The notes under the pieces are model-generated. The model did no database searches. It saw only the letters and a list, made by a program, of their open reading frames with translations, and was not told where the DNA came from. Positions 24,120 through 35,832 of a stretch of DNA of 64,000 nucleotides are shown piece by piece. The stretch is from NCBI GenBank assembly GCA_013368325.1, contig JAACJK010000007.1, positions 434,001-498,000 of the forward strand. The letters run 5' to 3'. How positions within the stretch are numbered: position 1 is the first letter of the stretch; the number at the start of each line of letters is the position of its first letter. A program made the position numbers and the translations under genes. Origin of the DNA: Ephemerocybe angulata. Taxonomy: Eukaryota; Basidiomycota; Agaricomycetes; Agaricales; Psathyrellaceae.

Positions 24120-25780
24120 TTAGCATCTGTGAGAGAGCGAATGTGGAAGGACGTACGAGGGCTCCTTGTCAAGCTTGACGTGGATAGAAGCGTGGTTTTT
24201 AACACCGTTGATGCGGTGGTAGGCGTTCAAGTTCTTGTGCAGGGTAAGTTGGAACACAGAGGCACTTCCTTGTCTGCAGCACTTGTCAGCGAACGAAGGT
24301 AAACAGCCAAAGTAAAACACGCACCGGCTAGCAATGGTAGCCGACCCAAGGAAGTACGACCAGGTCCTGAACCACGTCTCGCCGTACTTCTCGAGGACCT
24401 TCTCCTTGTTGGCGAGCCAGTTCTTGTACCAGCGGTAGAGGGTGGCGGAGTAGTGGACGCCGAGGACATCGACGTTCTTGACCTCGAAGCCGGCGGACTC
24501 GAGCTGGTTGATGACCCAGCCGAGCGAGCACGAGGCGTCGGCACCGGGGAAGACGTACTTGTTCATGAAGAGACCCCAGATGAGGTCCTCGTACTGCCAG
24601 GAGGGGCGGAAACCGGCGACCTGGAAAACGAAGGTGCCATCGTCGTCCAAGAGGTCGTACACCTGCCTGAGGTACTCGCCGTAGCGACGAACACCGACGT
24701 GCTCAGCCATCTCGAGGGAAACGATCTTGTTGTAGGTGGTGCCAGCGGGGATTTCACGGTAGTCGCAGCAAAGGATGCGAGCCTGTTCGGCAGGGACACC
24801 GTTCTTCGCAATGCGCTCCGTACCGAACTTGGTCTGGTTCCTGCCGAGAGTGACACCGGTAGCGTCGACGCCGTAGTTCTTGGCAGCGTAGGCGACGAGA
24901 GTTCCCCATCCACATCCGATATCGAGGAGCCTGTCACCGGGTTGGAGGTCGAGCTTGTTGCAGACGATAGCGAGCTTGTTGTCCTGGAGCTCTTCGAGGG
25001 TCTCTTCGACATCAGGGTTGAGGATGACACCAGAGGTATAGATCATGCGCGGGCCGAGGAACCATTCGTAGAAGTCATCACCGCCTAAATGCCCCAAAGA
25101 AAGTTTTAGAAGTTGTGTGGAAGCGTGAAGAACCTTCGCCACGTACGGTCGTAGTGGCCCCGGACCTGCTCCTCATCCTGGCTCTGCGAGTGCACGATAA
25201 CCTCGGGAAGGAAGTTGCAGAAGACGTATTTGAAGAGCTCGAAGGTGAAGTTGAACTTGGCCCAGTCGTGACGTTGCTCGAGGATGTCAAGGATATCGCC
25301 TTAGAATAGAAATCGCCCGAGTTAGTTTTGACACGTCACCGAAAATGGAAATGGAAATAGGAAAGTGGGCGCACCTTTGACGTCAATCTTGCCCTCAAAG
25401 TACGCGTCGTGGAAGACCTGCATGGGGATCTTCTGCTTGCCAGAGTACAGTTTCTTGAGTTCAGGGTCGTTGATAGTGATGTATTCCTCGATGTCCTTCC
25501 CAGGCAGGATGACCTTCTCGTTCTTGCGCCCGCCATACGCGCTCATAAACGCCCAGTACGCGACGGTTGTTGGCACACCAGTGAGCAGCGCGACAAAGAG
25601 ATAGGTCTTGAAGCCGCCATTCTTGACGAAGGGGATGAGCGACTTGACGACATATGGCACGACGACGACGAGGAAGGCGAGATGGTAGTTGCTGAACGAC
25701 CCATTGCCCTCCGCGAGACCGACAAGCGGCGCGTTCTTAATGGCGGGATAGTTCGTCGGCTTCACCGTGGTCGATGACAT
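24120..25780 (-). CDS. Sphingolipid C9-methyltransferase
   Basis: The ATG at 25780-25778 leads to an N-terminal domain with two membrane segments (YHLAFLVVVVPYVVKSLIPF and TYLFVALLTGVPTTVAYWAF). A cyclopropane-synthase-like methyltransferase core follows: YEWFLGPRMIYTSGVI, LLDIGCGWGTLVAYAAKNYG (the SAM motif), DYREIPAGTTYNKIVSLEMA EHVG, and FVFQVAGFRPSWQYEDLIWG. Three introns (near 25310-25375, 25085-25145 and 24265-24330) keep frame; the C-terminus ends SYVLPHSLSHRC, stop at 24122-24120. Characterised fungal enzymes of this family add the C9 methyl to the sphingoid base of glucosylceramides in the ER. Length, topology and motifs agree with that family. The gene is complete. Confidence 0.92.
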
Positions 25781-26049
25781 GGCGGTCGTAGAGAAACAGT
25801 GACAGCGATTCAGGACTTTTTAGCTGTCGAAATCGCGTTTGGAACTGTTTGGCAGACGTGTCAAGTATTGATCGAAAGGGGAAATTCACGCCCCTATGTC
25901 TGGAGGGGTACCCAGTGCACTGAATTCGGGGACGGGGGAAGCGCTTTAACCAGTTGGATTTGCATGAATTATGCGGATCCATTCTTAAAACGCCAGTGGC
26001 TCATTTTTGGTAGGGTTACGGTCAAATTTATATCGAATTGTACAGAATT

Positions 26050-26420
26050 AGGTGATGATCAATGCCCCGAGTGCCATAACCCTCAGCAGGCCCCAAACTC
26101 TGCCCTGGAAGAGGGAAGTACAATCGGGTCTTCGCCCGTCTCTCCCTCGACATCTCTCCTCCCTTGAGGTAAATAAAACATCGCTTCAAACACACTCAAG
26201 AAGTTAGCGAACCCGTGCCTCGGGACGCGGCCTCGACCTAGATACACGACTGCGATCAACAGCCCTATTCGCGTGGCATTTCAAAGCGCTGGATCGATCC
26301 ACATACCAATGTAATCAGGCTCCATCGGTAGCCTCCGGTATGGTTTCGGAAGCGATCGTCCTTTTGTTGTCTTTGTCCATCGTTGGTTTTAGGCGCCCAC
26401 TCCTTTCAAGCTTGTAGGAC
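26050..26420 (-). pseudogene. Decayed duplicate of the adjacent BTB gene
   Basis: The DNA here is clearly similar to 27270-27560 of the BTB gene, in the same order and strand. Shared blocks include ATGGAAGTACGATCGG-like, TCAAACACACTC(A/G)AGAA and GGCTCCATCGGT. Frames are interrupted throughout and the C-terminal half is missing, so this is a tandem-duplicate relic lying just 3' of the intact copy. Confidence 0.65.
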
Positions 26421-26546
26421 TCATCTCCGATGTCGGCATACCGTCGCGACTGGCATAAGTTCAGTATATCAACCTCAAGAAGCAGCCCAGAAACCACAGC
26501 GGAATTCCATTGGACATGCAACTTTAGATTCCTACACCAAGACCAA

Positions 26547-27599
26547 CTAAACAATGCCATGTAACTCCATGGACTTCAACTCTTCTCCAAAGATTACCTT
26601 TATTTCCTCTGTCAGCTTATCTTCACCCATGGGGAAGGCGCTCGATATCTCGATATCAGCTACAGAAAAATGTTTGTTGCAGCCGCTGCAGATCCCTATG
26701 AGTCTTTGAAGGGGATTGGTTCCATCCCCTTTAAATTCGAAAGGGAATGAAGATAAGGAGTGCCGTTTGTTGCAAGTTTGTTCGGGGCATGTAGGTGCTG
26801 GAAGTCTTGCAGTCCCCTTCATTGGCTTGAACTGCACCGCAAGGTCAAGAAGACGAGCTGCGACCTCCCATCCCAGCTCTCTGCCGAGCTCATCAAGAGT
26901 CGTAGAAGTGCCCCAAGTCCGTACGATGCCCGCGAGCCCCTCGACTAGCCACTTGGAAACCCGGTACTCCTTCGCAAGGCGTATCTTTTCCATCTGCCCC
27001 AGATCAAGCCCCTCCAACTCGGTCATGGCGGTCTCCTGTATCTGTTAAAAACCTGGGATTAGCCCCAGCCCACGACTCGGACTCTAATGATCGTCAACCT
27101 CAGGACAACCCACTTCTTGCATATCCCAGAGAGTAGCCAGCTTCAACACATCCAGCCAATGCTCCTTTGAAAGGTCTACCTGACGAACGCGACTGTACCG
27201 GCCCATACAGTGAGTACGATGTTGGGATGCTTTCACCGGCTTGCAGGAGATGAGGTACTCACGGTGCGGTGGGGTACATGACCCTCAACAAGCTCTCAAA
27301 CTCGACCTTGGTGCACGATGGAAGTACGATCGGAGCTTCGTCGGTATCTCCTTCCTGGGTAGTATCCGCCTGAGGGAGCGAGAACATCGTCTCAAACACA
27401 CTCGAGAAATCTGTGAACCCATGTCTTGGCACGCGATACAGCTTATCCTCGACCTGGATGTGTGATCAACACCGCAGTCGTCGATGGAACCAGCGATGCT
27501 ACATGCACAAACCTTGAAGGTCACGAGGCTCCATCGGTGGTCCTCAGGTAAAGTCTTCGGGCTCAGCTTCGCTTCAGAGGTGGTGGGCGAAGGCATCAT
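26547..27599 (-). CDS. BTB/POZ domain protein
   Basis: The start is one of two adjacent ATGs (27599 or 27596). Exons read PEDHRWSLVTFK | VEDKLYRVPRHGFTDFSSVF ETMFSLPQ...EAPIVLPSCTKVEFESLLRVMYPTAP | SKEHWLDVLKLATLWDMQE | IQETAMTELEGLDLGQMEKI RLAKEYRVSKWLVEG. This is the BTB fold layout typical of the expanded basidiomycete BTB family, with a C-terminal extension containing a CxxC pair (CPEQTC...CSGC). Introns are GT-AG and keep frame. These proteins are thought to mediate protein-protein contacts or act as Cul3 adaptors; the function here is unknown. A decayed copy lies directly downstream. Confidence 0.78.
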
Positions 27600-29146
27600 C
27601 TTGCCCTCAACGTTCCCAGTCAAAACGCGCTCCTAAGAGCCGAGAATATCCGAAAATATCTGAGCAATTGCGAGGCTGGGCGAGGGAAGCGAATTCTCGG
27701 AGTTCTGGCGATTTTGAGCGAAGAGACCTTTGTCGATTGTGCGTAAGTTGCTTCTTCGATCAATGGCGACGCCTGCCCACTTGACGTTGCACACGAATCT
27801 GTGTTGTCGCAGAGTTGGCCACTGGCGCCCAGGCACACCAGGTCCGTCGGAGTTGCAAAACAACGCGCGCGAACTTCAGAATCGCCGGGTGGTCTGAATG
27901 TGTCGACGCGCCTCTTCTTACACCTCCATCTCCTTCAGCACTGCTGCAATGTCAGTGTCCCGCCCTATCCTTTTTCTGCACGAATCGCTACTGTGGGCCT
28001 CACAGGACTGGCTCAGACTTCCTTTAGGCAGGTGCATGTCAGACGTTGTTCCAGAATATGGGTTCGAGGGATGGTTGGCTGGCGGGGCATGTCGGTGCGA
28101 TTTCCACCCTATATTCTTCGCATACGAACTCACGCCGCCTTTACTCGCCCACAACACCCCATATTCACGCTTGCGTAGGTTGATAGCACCTTTAAGGCCG
28201 CATATATGCGCATCACAGGAGCTCTGAGGCTCATATTTGTCGAGTATGTCCCAATACTGTATCAACTTGTTTGAGACCTGCCTATGCCGAAGGGATGGGA
28301 AAAGTATGTCCTTTTATGCCTCGTAAAGATAGCAGCTCCCGTGCTCATTCATCTTGACAGTATTTTTTCGAAGCGCTCATTCTCGTAGAGGTCCCTCCTA
28401 ACTTCATTTTTGGTACAGAGTGCAGTCAACTAGTCCCCCACCAGCACGCACTGGCGTAGCCTACTTGGTATGTAGTTGCACCTCATTTTACTGCCCCGAC
28501 CTCGATATCTCCTATTGTTTCTCTGGTTACTTCCCCACTGCTCCATAATATGTAGTATCCTGTACATAGACTAGCCTGCTTGCAATATCAGAATTTTTCG
28601 GACATTCTCGCATATGCTCGGAGCAAATGGATTCCCTGTCAAATACATCGAAAACACGCTCCGTGACGCTCGCTTGGGCTCCGAGAGAGATCGGAGCGCC
28701 TGCCAAAAATCTGAGAAATTCGGAGCATCCGAGCGTTAGACAAATCTCCGACCAGCTCGCTTATTTTCGCTCATTCTCGGTGCACGTTTTGACTGGGCCT
28801 CAACTTCTGCTGTCCCTTCAATTAAACTACCAGACCGCGTGTTTAACGCGTGGCACGCCCCAGTTGTCCTTGTTTGTTCGATGAGGTTGTCATGTATTAA
28901 GCGCCCGGGTAACCAAAGGCGAAGTATGTAATAGGGTGAGTCAATCTACCGCGGTCACAAATCTAATGTCGTGCTCCATCCTCCAATCCCTGCTCCTGAA
29001 AGAGTGTCCGGCTCTATCGCCAAGCTAGCCCATATTGATCCAAGAACGGTCTTTGAGGAAGTTGGACAGCTGCCCCGTCTTAAAAAACGTCGATGAGCAT
29101 GAAAATGTACGGGAGGTAAGCCCAGATACTCTTACAATGTTCTTCT
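27600..29146. other. Intergenic with a weak inverted-repeat pair
   Basis: About 1.5 kb without a supported gene. The stretch near 27633-27720 and the reverse complement of 28660-28790 share the start CCGAGAAT..nCGAAAATA, and both are rich in TCTCGG/CCGAGA. This may be an old MITE with eroded ends; I could not define target duplications. Confidence 0.35.
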
Positions 29147-29651
29147 CTAATGAAAAAACACGACTGGCATGGTGCCCGGCCAAAACATTCGTTGAAAATA
29201 TCCTGGTACTGGTCGCACTGTGCCAGCAAGGTAAATGAGGTGTCGACCCACACGATTCAAGTTCGAATGCGAGCTCACCTCATGGCATTGCCCAACCCGA
29301 GCCCAGCAGACGCGGCTCCTATAAGTATCATAGTCAAGAAGAGAAAAGGTCAATGGATAAGTAAATGTAGCCAGCGCACCACTACTCACACTTGCCCCTC
29401 TGCGTCTAACTTCGGTTCCTCTTCCTCTTTCTGTCTGGTGGGCACGGTAGCACGAGCCAGAGCCCGCTCTATCTGCTGCATCCGGATGCCCATTGCCATG
29501 AATCTCCTCGTTTTATTGGAGATGTGGCACAATTCCGTTCCATTGCCAGCACGCCGTGACCTGATATTAGGACTGTCGTGTGCAGTCCGGAGGAAGGATG
29601 TAAGTAAGCAGGGCGGCAAGGAGATAATCCATGGGTTGCTACTCACTTCAT
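29147..29651 (-). CDS. Possible small Cys-rich protein gene, unknown function
   Basis: A candidate three- to four-exon gene. ATGAA|GTGAGT at 29651, then an exon FMAMGIRMQQIERALARATV PTRQKEEEEPKLDAEGQ, a third exon bounded by TTATAG and |GTGAGC, and a last exon reading CDQYQDIFNECFGRAPCQSC F. Donors and acceptors are good, but the phase through exon 3 can be read two ways (GAASAGLGLGNAMR or VSRVCWARVGQCHE), which changes the C-terminus. I recognise no family. The charged first half and clustered Cys argue for a real protein. Confidence 0.35.
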
Positions 29652-30313
29652 TCTGTAGATGGGTGGTAAAACTGTGGTCTCTTAAGTCTGATCAGAGGGG
29701 TGTACGAAGACGAGGTCACGGTGAAGGAAAGGAAGGGAAAACTCTGGGGGCGCCACTGCGCCAGCGGTACCGGGTCATTAAATAAAGCCTCTGATGGTCA
29801 ATTCAGCAGTTAAGGTTTTCGGCAGCATGAATGGAGCTGTCTGACAGCGGGAGGGTATGTGGTAATTGTGGATTCGAATATCTCGGCGTCTACTCCGGTA
29901 TGTACTTACTTGGTAGCAGGCGCCCGCAGAAGTCGGAAAGATACTCAGTATCGGTTCTGAAGTCGTTCACAAGTTTACTTCCTCGACCCAAGGTGCTATG
30001 CTGCTGTCTCAACGACCGGATTACTTCCAATGAACTTATTCGAACCGTACGACTCGACCGAGCATCGGTGCTCAAGTATCATGGGCTTTTCGCTTTCCTG
30101 GGACAGCGGTAGAAGAACAGTCTCTCTGCACATATCCGGTCCTGCTACCGTGCGGCCACAACGGCCTGAGGGACCAGTTCTATGATTGTCGGTGTTTACC
30201 CTTAATAAGCGCCCAACTCAAGCGCAGCATATCCAAATTTCCAAAGTCCCTTGGATGATTCAAGCAATACATAGTTTACACACACACACCACTATCGTAC
30301 TGTACACTCCCCT
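29652..30313. other. Intergenic, nothing recognised
   Basis: About 0.66 kb between the small Cys-rich candidate and the VHS-GAT gene. A CA-rich tract (ACACACACAC) lies at about 30279-30288. No gene, tRNA or longer repeat is evident. Confidence 0.5.
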
Positions 30314-30352
30314 CTAGAACAATCCTGCCAGATCTGCAAACGGATCTTTCTG

Positions 30353-30391
<39 letters not shown>

Positions 30392-32068
30392 CGGCGCCGG
30401 AGCCGCAGCGGGCGCTTGCTGCTGAGGCGTACCAAATGACGGCTGGTGCTGGAACATCGGAGGCGGAGCCGCATGTCCCAGCGTCCCCAACGCACCGGTA
30501 TTCGCAACGGGACCTTTCGAGTACGTAGGATTACTGAAATAGTTGGGCGCAGGCGATCCGGTGTTCGAGCTTCCAAGACGTATGGCCGCAGGCGGCGTCG
30601 CGGTCGACTGCGGAGGGCTGGAAGAGCCAAACAGGTTTCCAGGCGGTCCGTTGTTGTATCCAGCAAGCTGCGGCTGAGGAGCAAATGGCTGTGCACCGAA
30701 CGCGCCGAAAGAGGGCGCACCGCTTGCAGCCCCGAATGCAGCCGTAAACGGCGAAACCACTGAGGGCTGCTGTGGAGCGGGTGGGGAGGAGGACGAGCTG
30801 GCGCCGCCGCCGAAAAGGCCGGCGAGGTCGTTGGCCGGGTTTGCGTTGGCGGCAGCTGGGGCGGGTTCGCTGTCGTCGAAATCGATGAGCGAGATGGGTT
30901 GTGCGCTTGGGGCGAACTCCGCCGGTATTGTCGCTGCAATCGAGTAGTCGCCCTTCTTGAACGCCTCGTAGCGGTTCACCACGCTGTTGATCTGATCGTT
31001 GATTTGGAGGAAGGTGTCCAGCGACTCGGGGTCGTCGTTCTGCGCATCCGAAATCCACTTCTGAATTTTCGGGCGTGCCGCTTTCAGAATCGAAGACACT
31101 TGCTGCAGGATAGTCAATACGAGAAACCCCGTTCACGAACACCACACTCACATCGTACGCATCCCCCGTCGTGAACTTCTCTCCCCGGCTCGTGTCGACG
31201 TTATCCAGCATCTCGTTCAGCAGGATGACCTTCTGCTCGAGCTTGTTTAGCTCCGTCAGCGACTGCGCACGGTAATCGGGCTTCGCCTCGGGATTGGCAC
31301 CAGCCAGCGATTTCATCAGCTCCTGAGCAGCGGCCAGATCCCGCGGTGTGCCCCGTCGGATGAGCTCCTGCAGCTTCGCCGACTGAGCCTGGCGATCCTC
31401 CTCCTCCAGCTCCTCAGCGCTCTTGAGATTCTGCCAGCAGACGCATTAATATATCCCCGGATCAATCAACACGATTGTGACCACGTACTGCTGCAGCAGC
31501 CACCGCGGGCTGTTGACGAGGAATGTCCCGGAAGCGGTAGCCCTTGAAGGTCAAGAGCCTGTGCATGTCTCTGATGTTGCCCAGATCCTCCTTCCATCTG
31601 GATTCTGCGCAGATCCCCTCCTTCCAGGTGTGGATAAGTTCGAGGATCCTGGACATCACTGGGCCGGGGAAAGGTGGTGGGCGTTCGGGGAAGCGGCGAA
31701 CAAGTTCATTGAGGAATTCCTTGGTAGATATTTGTAGATGAAATGGGTATCCGCAGGATTGAACAAGGGTATCGAGAAGAGCAAGGGCGAGGATGGCGAC
31801 ATGGGGGTTGCGGTGGTTTCCCAATCGTGCGATGGTCATGGCTGCTTCTCGTGGACTATTCGAATACGTTCTATCGTTAGCTTCCGAGATCCTATAATAT
31901 GAAGACCTCTATAACGTACTTATTGGCCTTTTTGCTGTTAATATATTCCGCAACTTCGAGATGGCTGGCATAATTGGGCTCTGGAAGTGAAGGATCACAG
32001 GCCCTGGTCACCAGCACCTCTATGGGCGAAGCTTTGGTCCAACTGACACCAGCTGGACTCTGGAGCAT
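30314..32068 (-). CDS. VHS-GAT adaptor (GGA-like) protein with polyglutamine tract
   Basis: The ATG at 32068-32066 starts the VHS domain: ASPIEVLVTRACDPSLPEPN, YASHLEVAEYINSKKANPRE, AAMTIARLGNHRNPHVAILA, SCGYPFHLQISTKEFLNELV and GNIRDMHRLLTFKGYRF. A GAT three-helix region follows (NLKSAEELEEEDRQAQ..., RDLAAAQELMKSLAG, LNEMLDNVD, FLQINDQINSVVNRYEAFK). Yeast Gga proteins have the same VHS-GAT order and sort ubiquitinated or TGN cargo into clathrin carriers. The tail is Ala/Pro/Phe/Asn-rich with LIDFDD (an acidic clathrin-box-like site), NPF-like pieces and 13 Gln codons, and it ends DPFADLAGLF. No gamma-ear domain follows, unlike GGA. Introns keep frame. The product is probably a GGA/TOM1-type sorting adaptor. 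Confidence 0.82.
30350..30388 (-). repeat. CAG/CAA microsatellite coding 13 glutamines
   Basis: Thirteen consecutive CAG or CAA codons (nine CAG, three CAA, one CAG in coding order) near the C-terminus of the VHS-GAT adaptor. The uninterrupted CAG run is likely length-polymorphic. Confidence 0.9.
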
Positions 32069-32358
32069 GATAGAAGCCGTGAAGACCGCTAGGCAGAGAT
32101 GAACAATGAGGGGTGTACGCTGAGTCTGTGATATCTCCCCGTCACTGCGATTCGACTTGTTCGTGGGAATCAGTGTATTTGGCCGAGCTTGGATTACCCG
32201 GCATTGAGCTTGGAAGACTGGAAGTGGAGAGAGAACTTCAACTCAGAGAAGGCTCTTGCTTCTGACCACAGTTGGTCAATGGAAGTGTAATTGCAGAATA
32301 TCTGGAATACTGGAGACGACCCGACTCTTGGACTGTATAATTTTGCTGCACCGCACTC

Positions 32359-33551
32359 TCAACTTATCCAAGATGTCCATCGATTCTCTTTGCCTTCGAT
32401 CACCTCCGCAATCTCTCTGGCAACAATCCTGTCGGCCTGTTCGCTTGGATGGAGCTCGTCGTACCTGCAGCAACCAAGTCAATCCTCGGAGAAACATCAA
32501 CAGTTAGACAGGAACGTACCACAAGTAACTGTCGCGATTCGCATCTCCCTCGACCTTCACACAACTCCTGGGACTCGTCGCACCAACCTCGTAGTAGCAG
32601 GTATCGATTGCACCTGTGACATTGACAGGCGCCGTTCCATTCAAGTACGATCCGGGATTGGAGTACATATCGGCGAAAAGGGAGTGTGAGTCGAATAGCG
32701 CTGTTGAAAACGGGATGCGAGGTGAGCAAAAGCTTCGAGTTGCGTCATTACTCGTGGTGCTTACCGATGTGCGCACCAGGTAACTTTGGCGCTAATGCCT
32801 CAAGCTTGAGTTTGGTGAGCTCATTTCCTGACAAGACAAGCTCGCGCATGAATACACTCCATTCTGTGCTGTTCCGTTCCGCGGTCCAGAACTTGTTGGG
32901 CCACGACACTGGGGCGTAAATAGGAACCGTTTCTAGCGGGATCATCTGAAGGACGTCACGATTGCAGCGCACGCAAAAAGCCAAACCAAATTAGCCTCTT
33001 TCATTCGCCAACAAGGATTCAAGGTCAGCGAAGCCCTTACTCACGTTCTGAAAGATGAAATTACGGACGTCACTCTCATAGAGCACCTTGACCCAATTGA
33101 CCATGCAGTCCGTTACGGCGACCAACGAGGCCTTGGTTCCTGGGTTACCCGTAAGCAAGGCATTCGATCCCACGTCATTCGTCCCAATCCAAAGCGTGTA
33201 GATGGTTTCCTCTGGTTGAAGGTCCAACGATCCTTTCTCTTCAAAGTACTTGGGAAGTTGGCTTCCGAAGAGTGGAGGGAAGGGTCGGTAAGTGAGCTCA
33301 TTGGAGCAAGTTGCCCCACCTTTAGCATATGGAAAGAGTTTGACACCGGCGTAGCCTGCAGTGTAAATCGGCCAGGGCGTGCCTCCATTGGAAGAGTAGC
33401 CTGGGCCAACGTCCGTGTAGCTGTCACCGAAGGTCACCAAGTTCTTGATCTGCTTGAGGCGGATCCCGACGCCGCTCTGGGCATTCGACAGAGAAGACAG
33501 GCTGGCCACGAGAAGAGCGAGTGTGGAAAACGGGGAGCAAAGGAAGCGCAT
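32359..33551 (-). CDS. Secreted GDSL/SGNH carbohydrate esterase (CE16-like)
   Basis: The ATG at 33551-33549 encodes a signal peptide (MRFLCSPFSTLALLVASLSS LSNAQ). Block I follows as LVTFGDSYTDVG with the nucleophile Ser, then an oxyanion Gly in YAKGGATCSNE, IGTNDVG with the oxyanion Asn, and near the C-terminus YDELHPSEQADRIVAREIAE with the catalytic Asp and His (DxxH). The order and length (about 350 residues) fit CE16 acetylesterases, which remove acetyl groups from hemicellulose oligomers outside the cell. Introns after FIFQN, LPGAHI and near SYLWY keep frame; the stop is at 32361-32359. A TATA-like AATAAAAG lies about 40 bp upstream of the ATG. Confidence 0.87.
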
Positions 33552-35832
33552 TGTCAGAAAGGCGTTTTGGTCCGGTGAATCCTTGTGCGCTTTTATTCAC
33601 ATATTGTTCTGTTCCAGCCTCTTCCCTAGGGAGATAGGAGGGTTCAGATTATTTCTCTTTCCCCGAGACATGGGTGCGATAATGGTTGAGCCTGCTCTAA
33701 ATTTGGTTTTTTGCTAGACTTTCGTCGATCACAGGTTTGGGAAGGGCGGTAAGGAATCAGAATGGCGGCGCGCCGATTGGATTCTTTCCTACTTGTCCCC
33801 GAACATCGCCCGAAGTTGTATAACACCCTCTCTTCCTCCCTCACGACACCCGTGCGTCCTTCTCTGCGACCTAGAAACAAATTGGACATTTCTAACAGGG
33901 ATGTCGGGGGCAATCGCTCTGTGTTAGTCGCTTCAGTTCGCCCTTCCTGTGTGGACTTCGAAACTCTGTTGCGCGCTGTCCAATGTGCCACACTTTGATG
34001 TCTTTGCAGGTCAGGCGCGAATATTGTCACACCCGAACTACATACACATCACCCGATGGCCCCCGCAGGTTCTATGGAATAAGTACGCGAGCCTTCGATT
34101 TTGATGACCGTTATCTCCATGCTCGGAAGGTTTCGAAGATGCTTCTGACTACTACACAAACTCACCTAGCTTCCTTCCTTCTCAAGGACCACCACCACTC
34201 ACAGAGGGTTGCGATTGGTAAGGGCTGGTGTTACTCAATAGACCCTTGTGTGACGCCCAACGATAAATCCTCGGTGTGAGGCGTGCCAGGGATGAATTCA
34301 AGACTCAGCGTCGCGAGGCAACTTGCCAAGTTTGCGGTCTTTTGGGACACGAATCTATGGTCGCTCGCTGTTTAGGCCCATGATAGCAAATGAAGCTCGA
34401 TTTGCTTCAAAGCTCCTCCTGATAAACTTTGCTTAGAGATATCCGCCGAGCGAATAGCTGCGATGCTCAGTTGGAATTACGAACGAATGGGCTGAATGAC
34501 AATCAAGGTTAGTCCGAAAACTTGATATTCAATGCATTTGCTCATCGGACTGAGGGTTTCAGTGAGGCGTCATCGGAAGGGCCATTTATACGCTATGAAT
34601 CCTTCGCTTCTTGATTCTCGATTGGTGCAGGTAAACGTTCCCTAGGCCCCAGTTGGAGATATTGCTGGTTCGAATTCGTGATGTATCGATGGCCTGTGCC
34701 AGCCGCACCCACCAGCGGACTGCCAGCTGGTCTACCAGCCCGGCCTGCTGGCTAATGACACCTGGGTTCTAATGCATGCTGTGGCACCCTTACCAGGAGG
34801 CCTTCCACAGTTCTGTCTAATGAACGGTTCAGAACATCGCGGTGTGGTCTGGCCTTTCACGACTCGGACTATCGACAATTTGGCTCTATGCGAGGAGGAC
34901 ACTCGCGGCGCTTGGTTCTCCGAGGCTGGGTGGTGCTCTTGGATGTACATACGCCGGATTGGATTTAGGCCAAATTCAATCGAATCCCAACTAGGCTGTG
35001 CGCCCTGAACGGATACGCATAAATGCGTTCAGGTGTGCTTCTCGAAGAAAATGGAAAGGTCGAAACCCGGGCTTCTTCTGGTTCGAGCGCAGGCACACAG
35101 ACACTGCGATTGCTTGCGCGGGGCTTCAACTGAAAGCATGTATGGCAAGACGTACTCTTACTCCGCAACGTAAGTGCATCCGCTTGTGGATTGGTAGTGC
35201 TGCTGCTGGCTGTGACCTCGACGAGAGGTGATGTTGACTATCGGTCAGAGTCCTCGTTGTGATGATGATACACCATATGGTATTGACTAACTTTTCTTCG
35301 GGCATCTATGCATGCTTAAGGAGGGAGGCCATCTGCGTTCATCTGTCCGCCCGTCCATTTAGATTCTATTGGGTGATGATGCATCTACGTAGACGTCCGT
35401 CCTTCTGTGCTGAATTCTCGGTTCTTCTCCAGGTTCCTTCAGACGGTGCTTCCTTCCTCGTCCCAGACTTCTTCTTCCCCGGTCTGCCTTCCGATGGATG
35501 TGTCGAGGAATTTAAATAGGCACGGCCGCTAACTCGCGGTCGTGAATACAGTACCAGACCCTGCATGCTTTGACTATCTTTTGGAATTCAGCGGCACGGT
35601 CAGTATCCAATCGACAAACTAGATAACAAACTAATTGACTAACTCCTCCAATTCATCAGTGACCAGGTACTCATACTCTTGCTTGTTGAACGCCCCGCTT
35701 CCAGCCCATTTCAAGATCCTTGGGGCGAGCCCCACTCAACTTTTCCCCTCTCCTTTCCCTTCCTCCACCCCAACCTCAAACGAACTCGAAGTTTACCCAA
35801 ATTCATTTTTATACCCGGAAATATTATCGACA
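33552..35832. other. Intergenic, no supported gene
   Basis: About 2.3 kb between divergent genes. Several open frames exist on both strands, but I found no splice-linked exon chain or known motif. Two short palindromic CCAGC/GCTGG blocks lie at 34716-34750. The sequence just before 35833 is CT-rich and likely promoter or 5'UTR of the methyltransferase gene. Confidence 0.5.

Noticed and set aside
24453..25088. Long open frame antisense to the C9-methyltransferase
   Set aside because: A shadow of a GC-rich coding region; the sense strand carries clear methyltransferase motifs.
33644..34030. 128-codon frame upstream of the CE16 esterase
   Set aside because: No ATG at its start and no motif; it overlaps the likely promoter.
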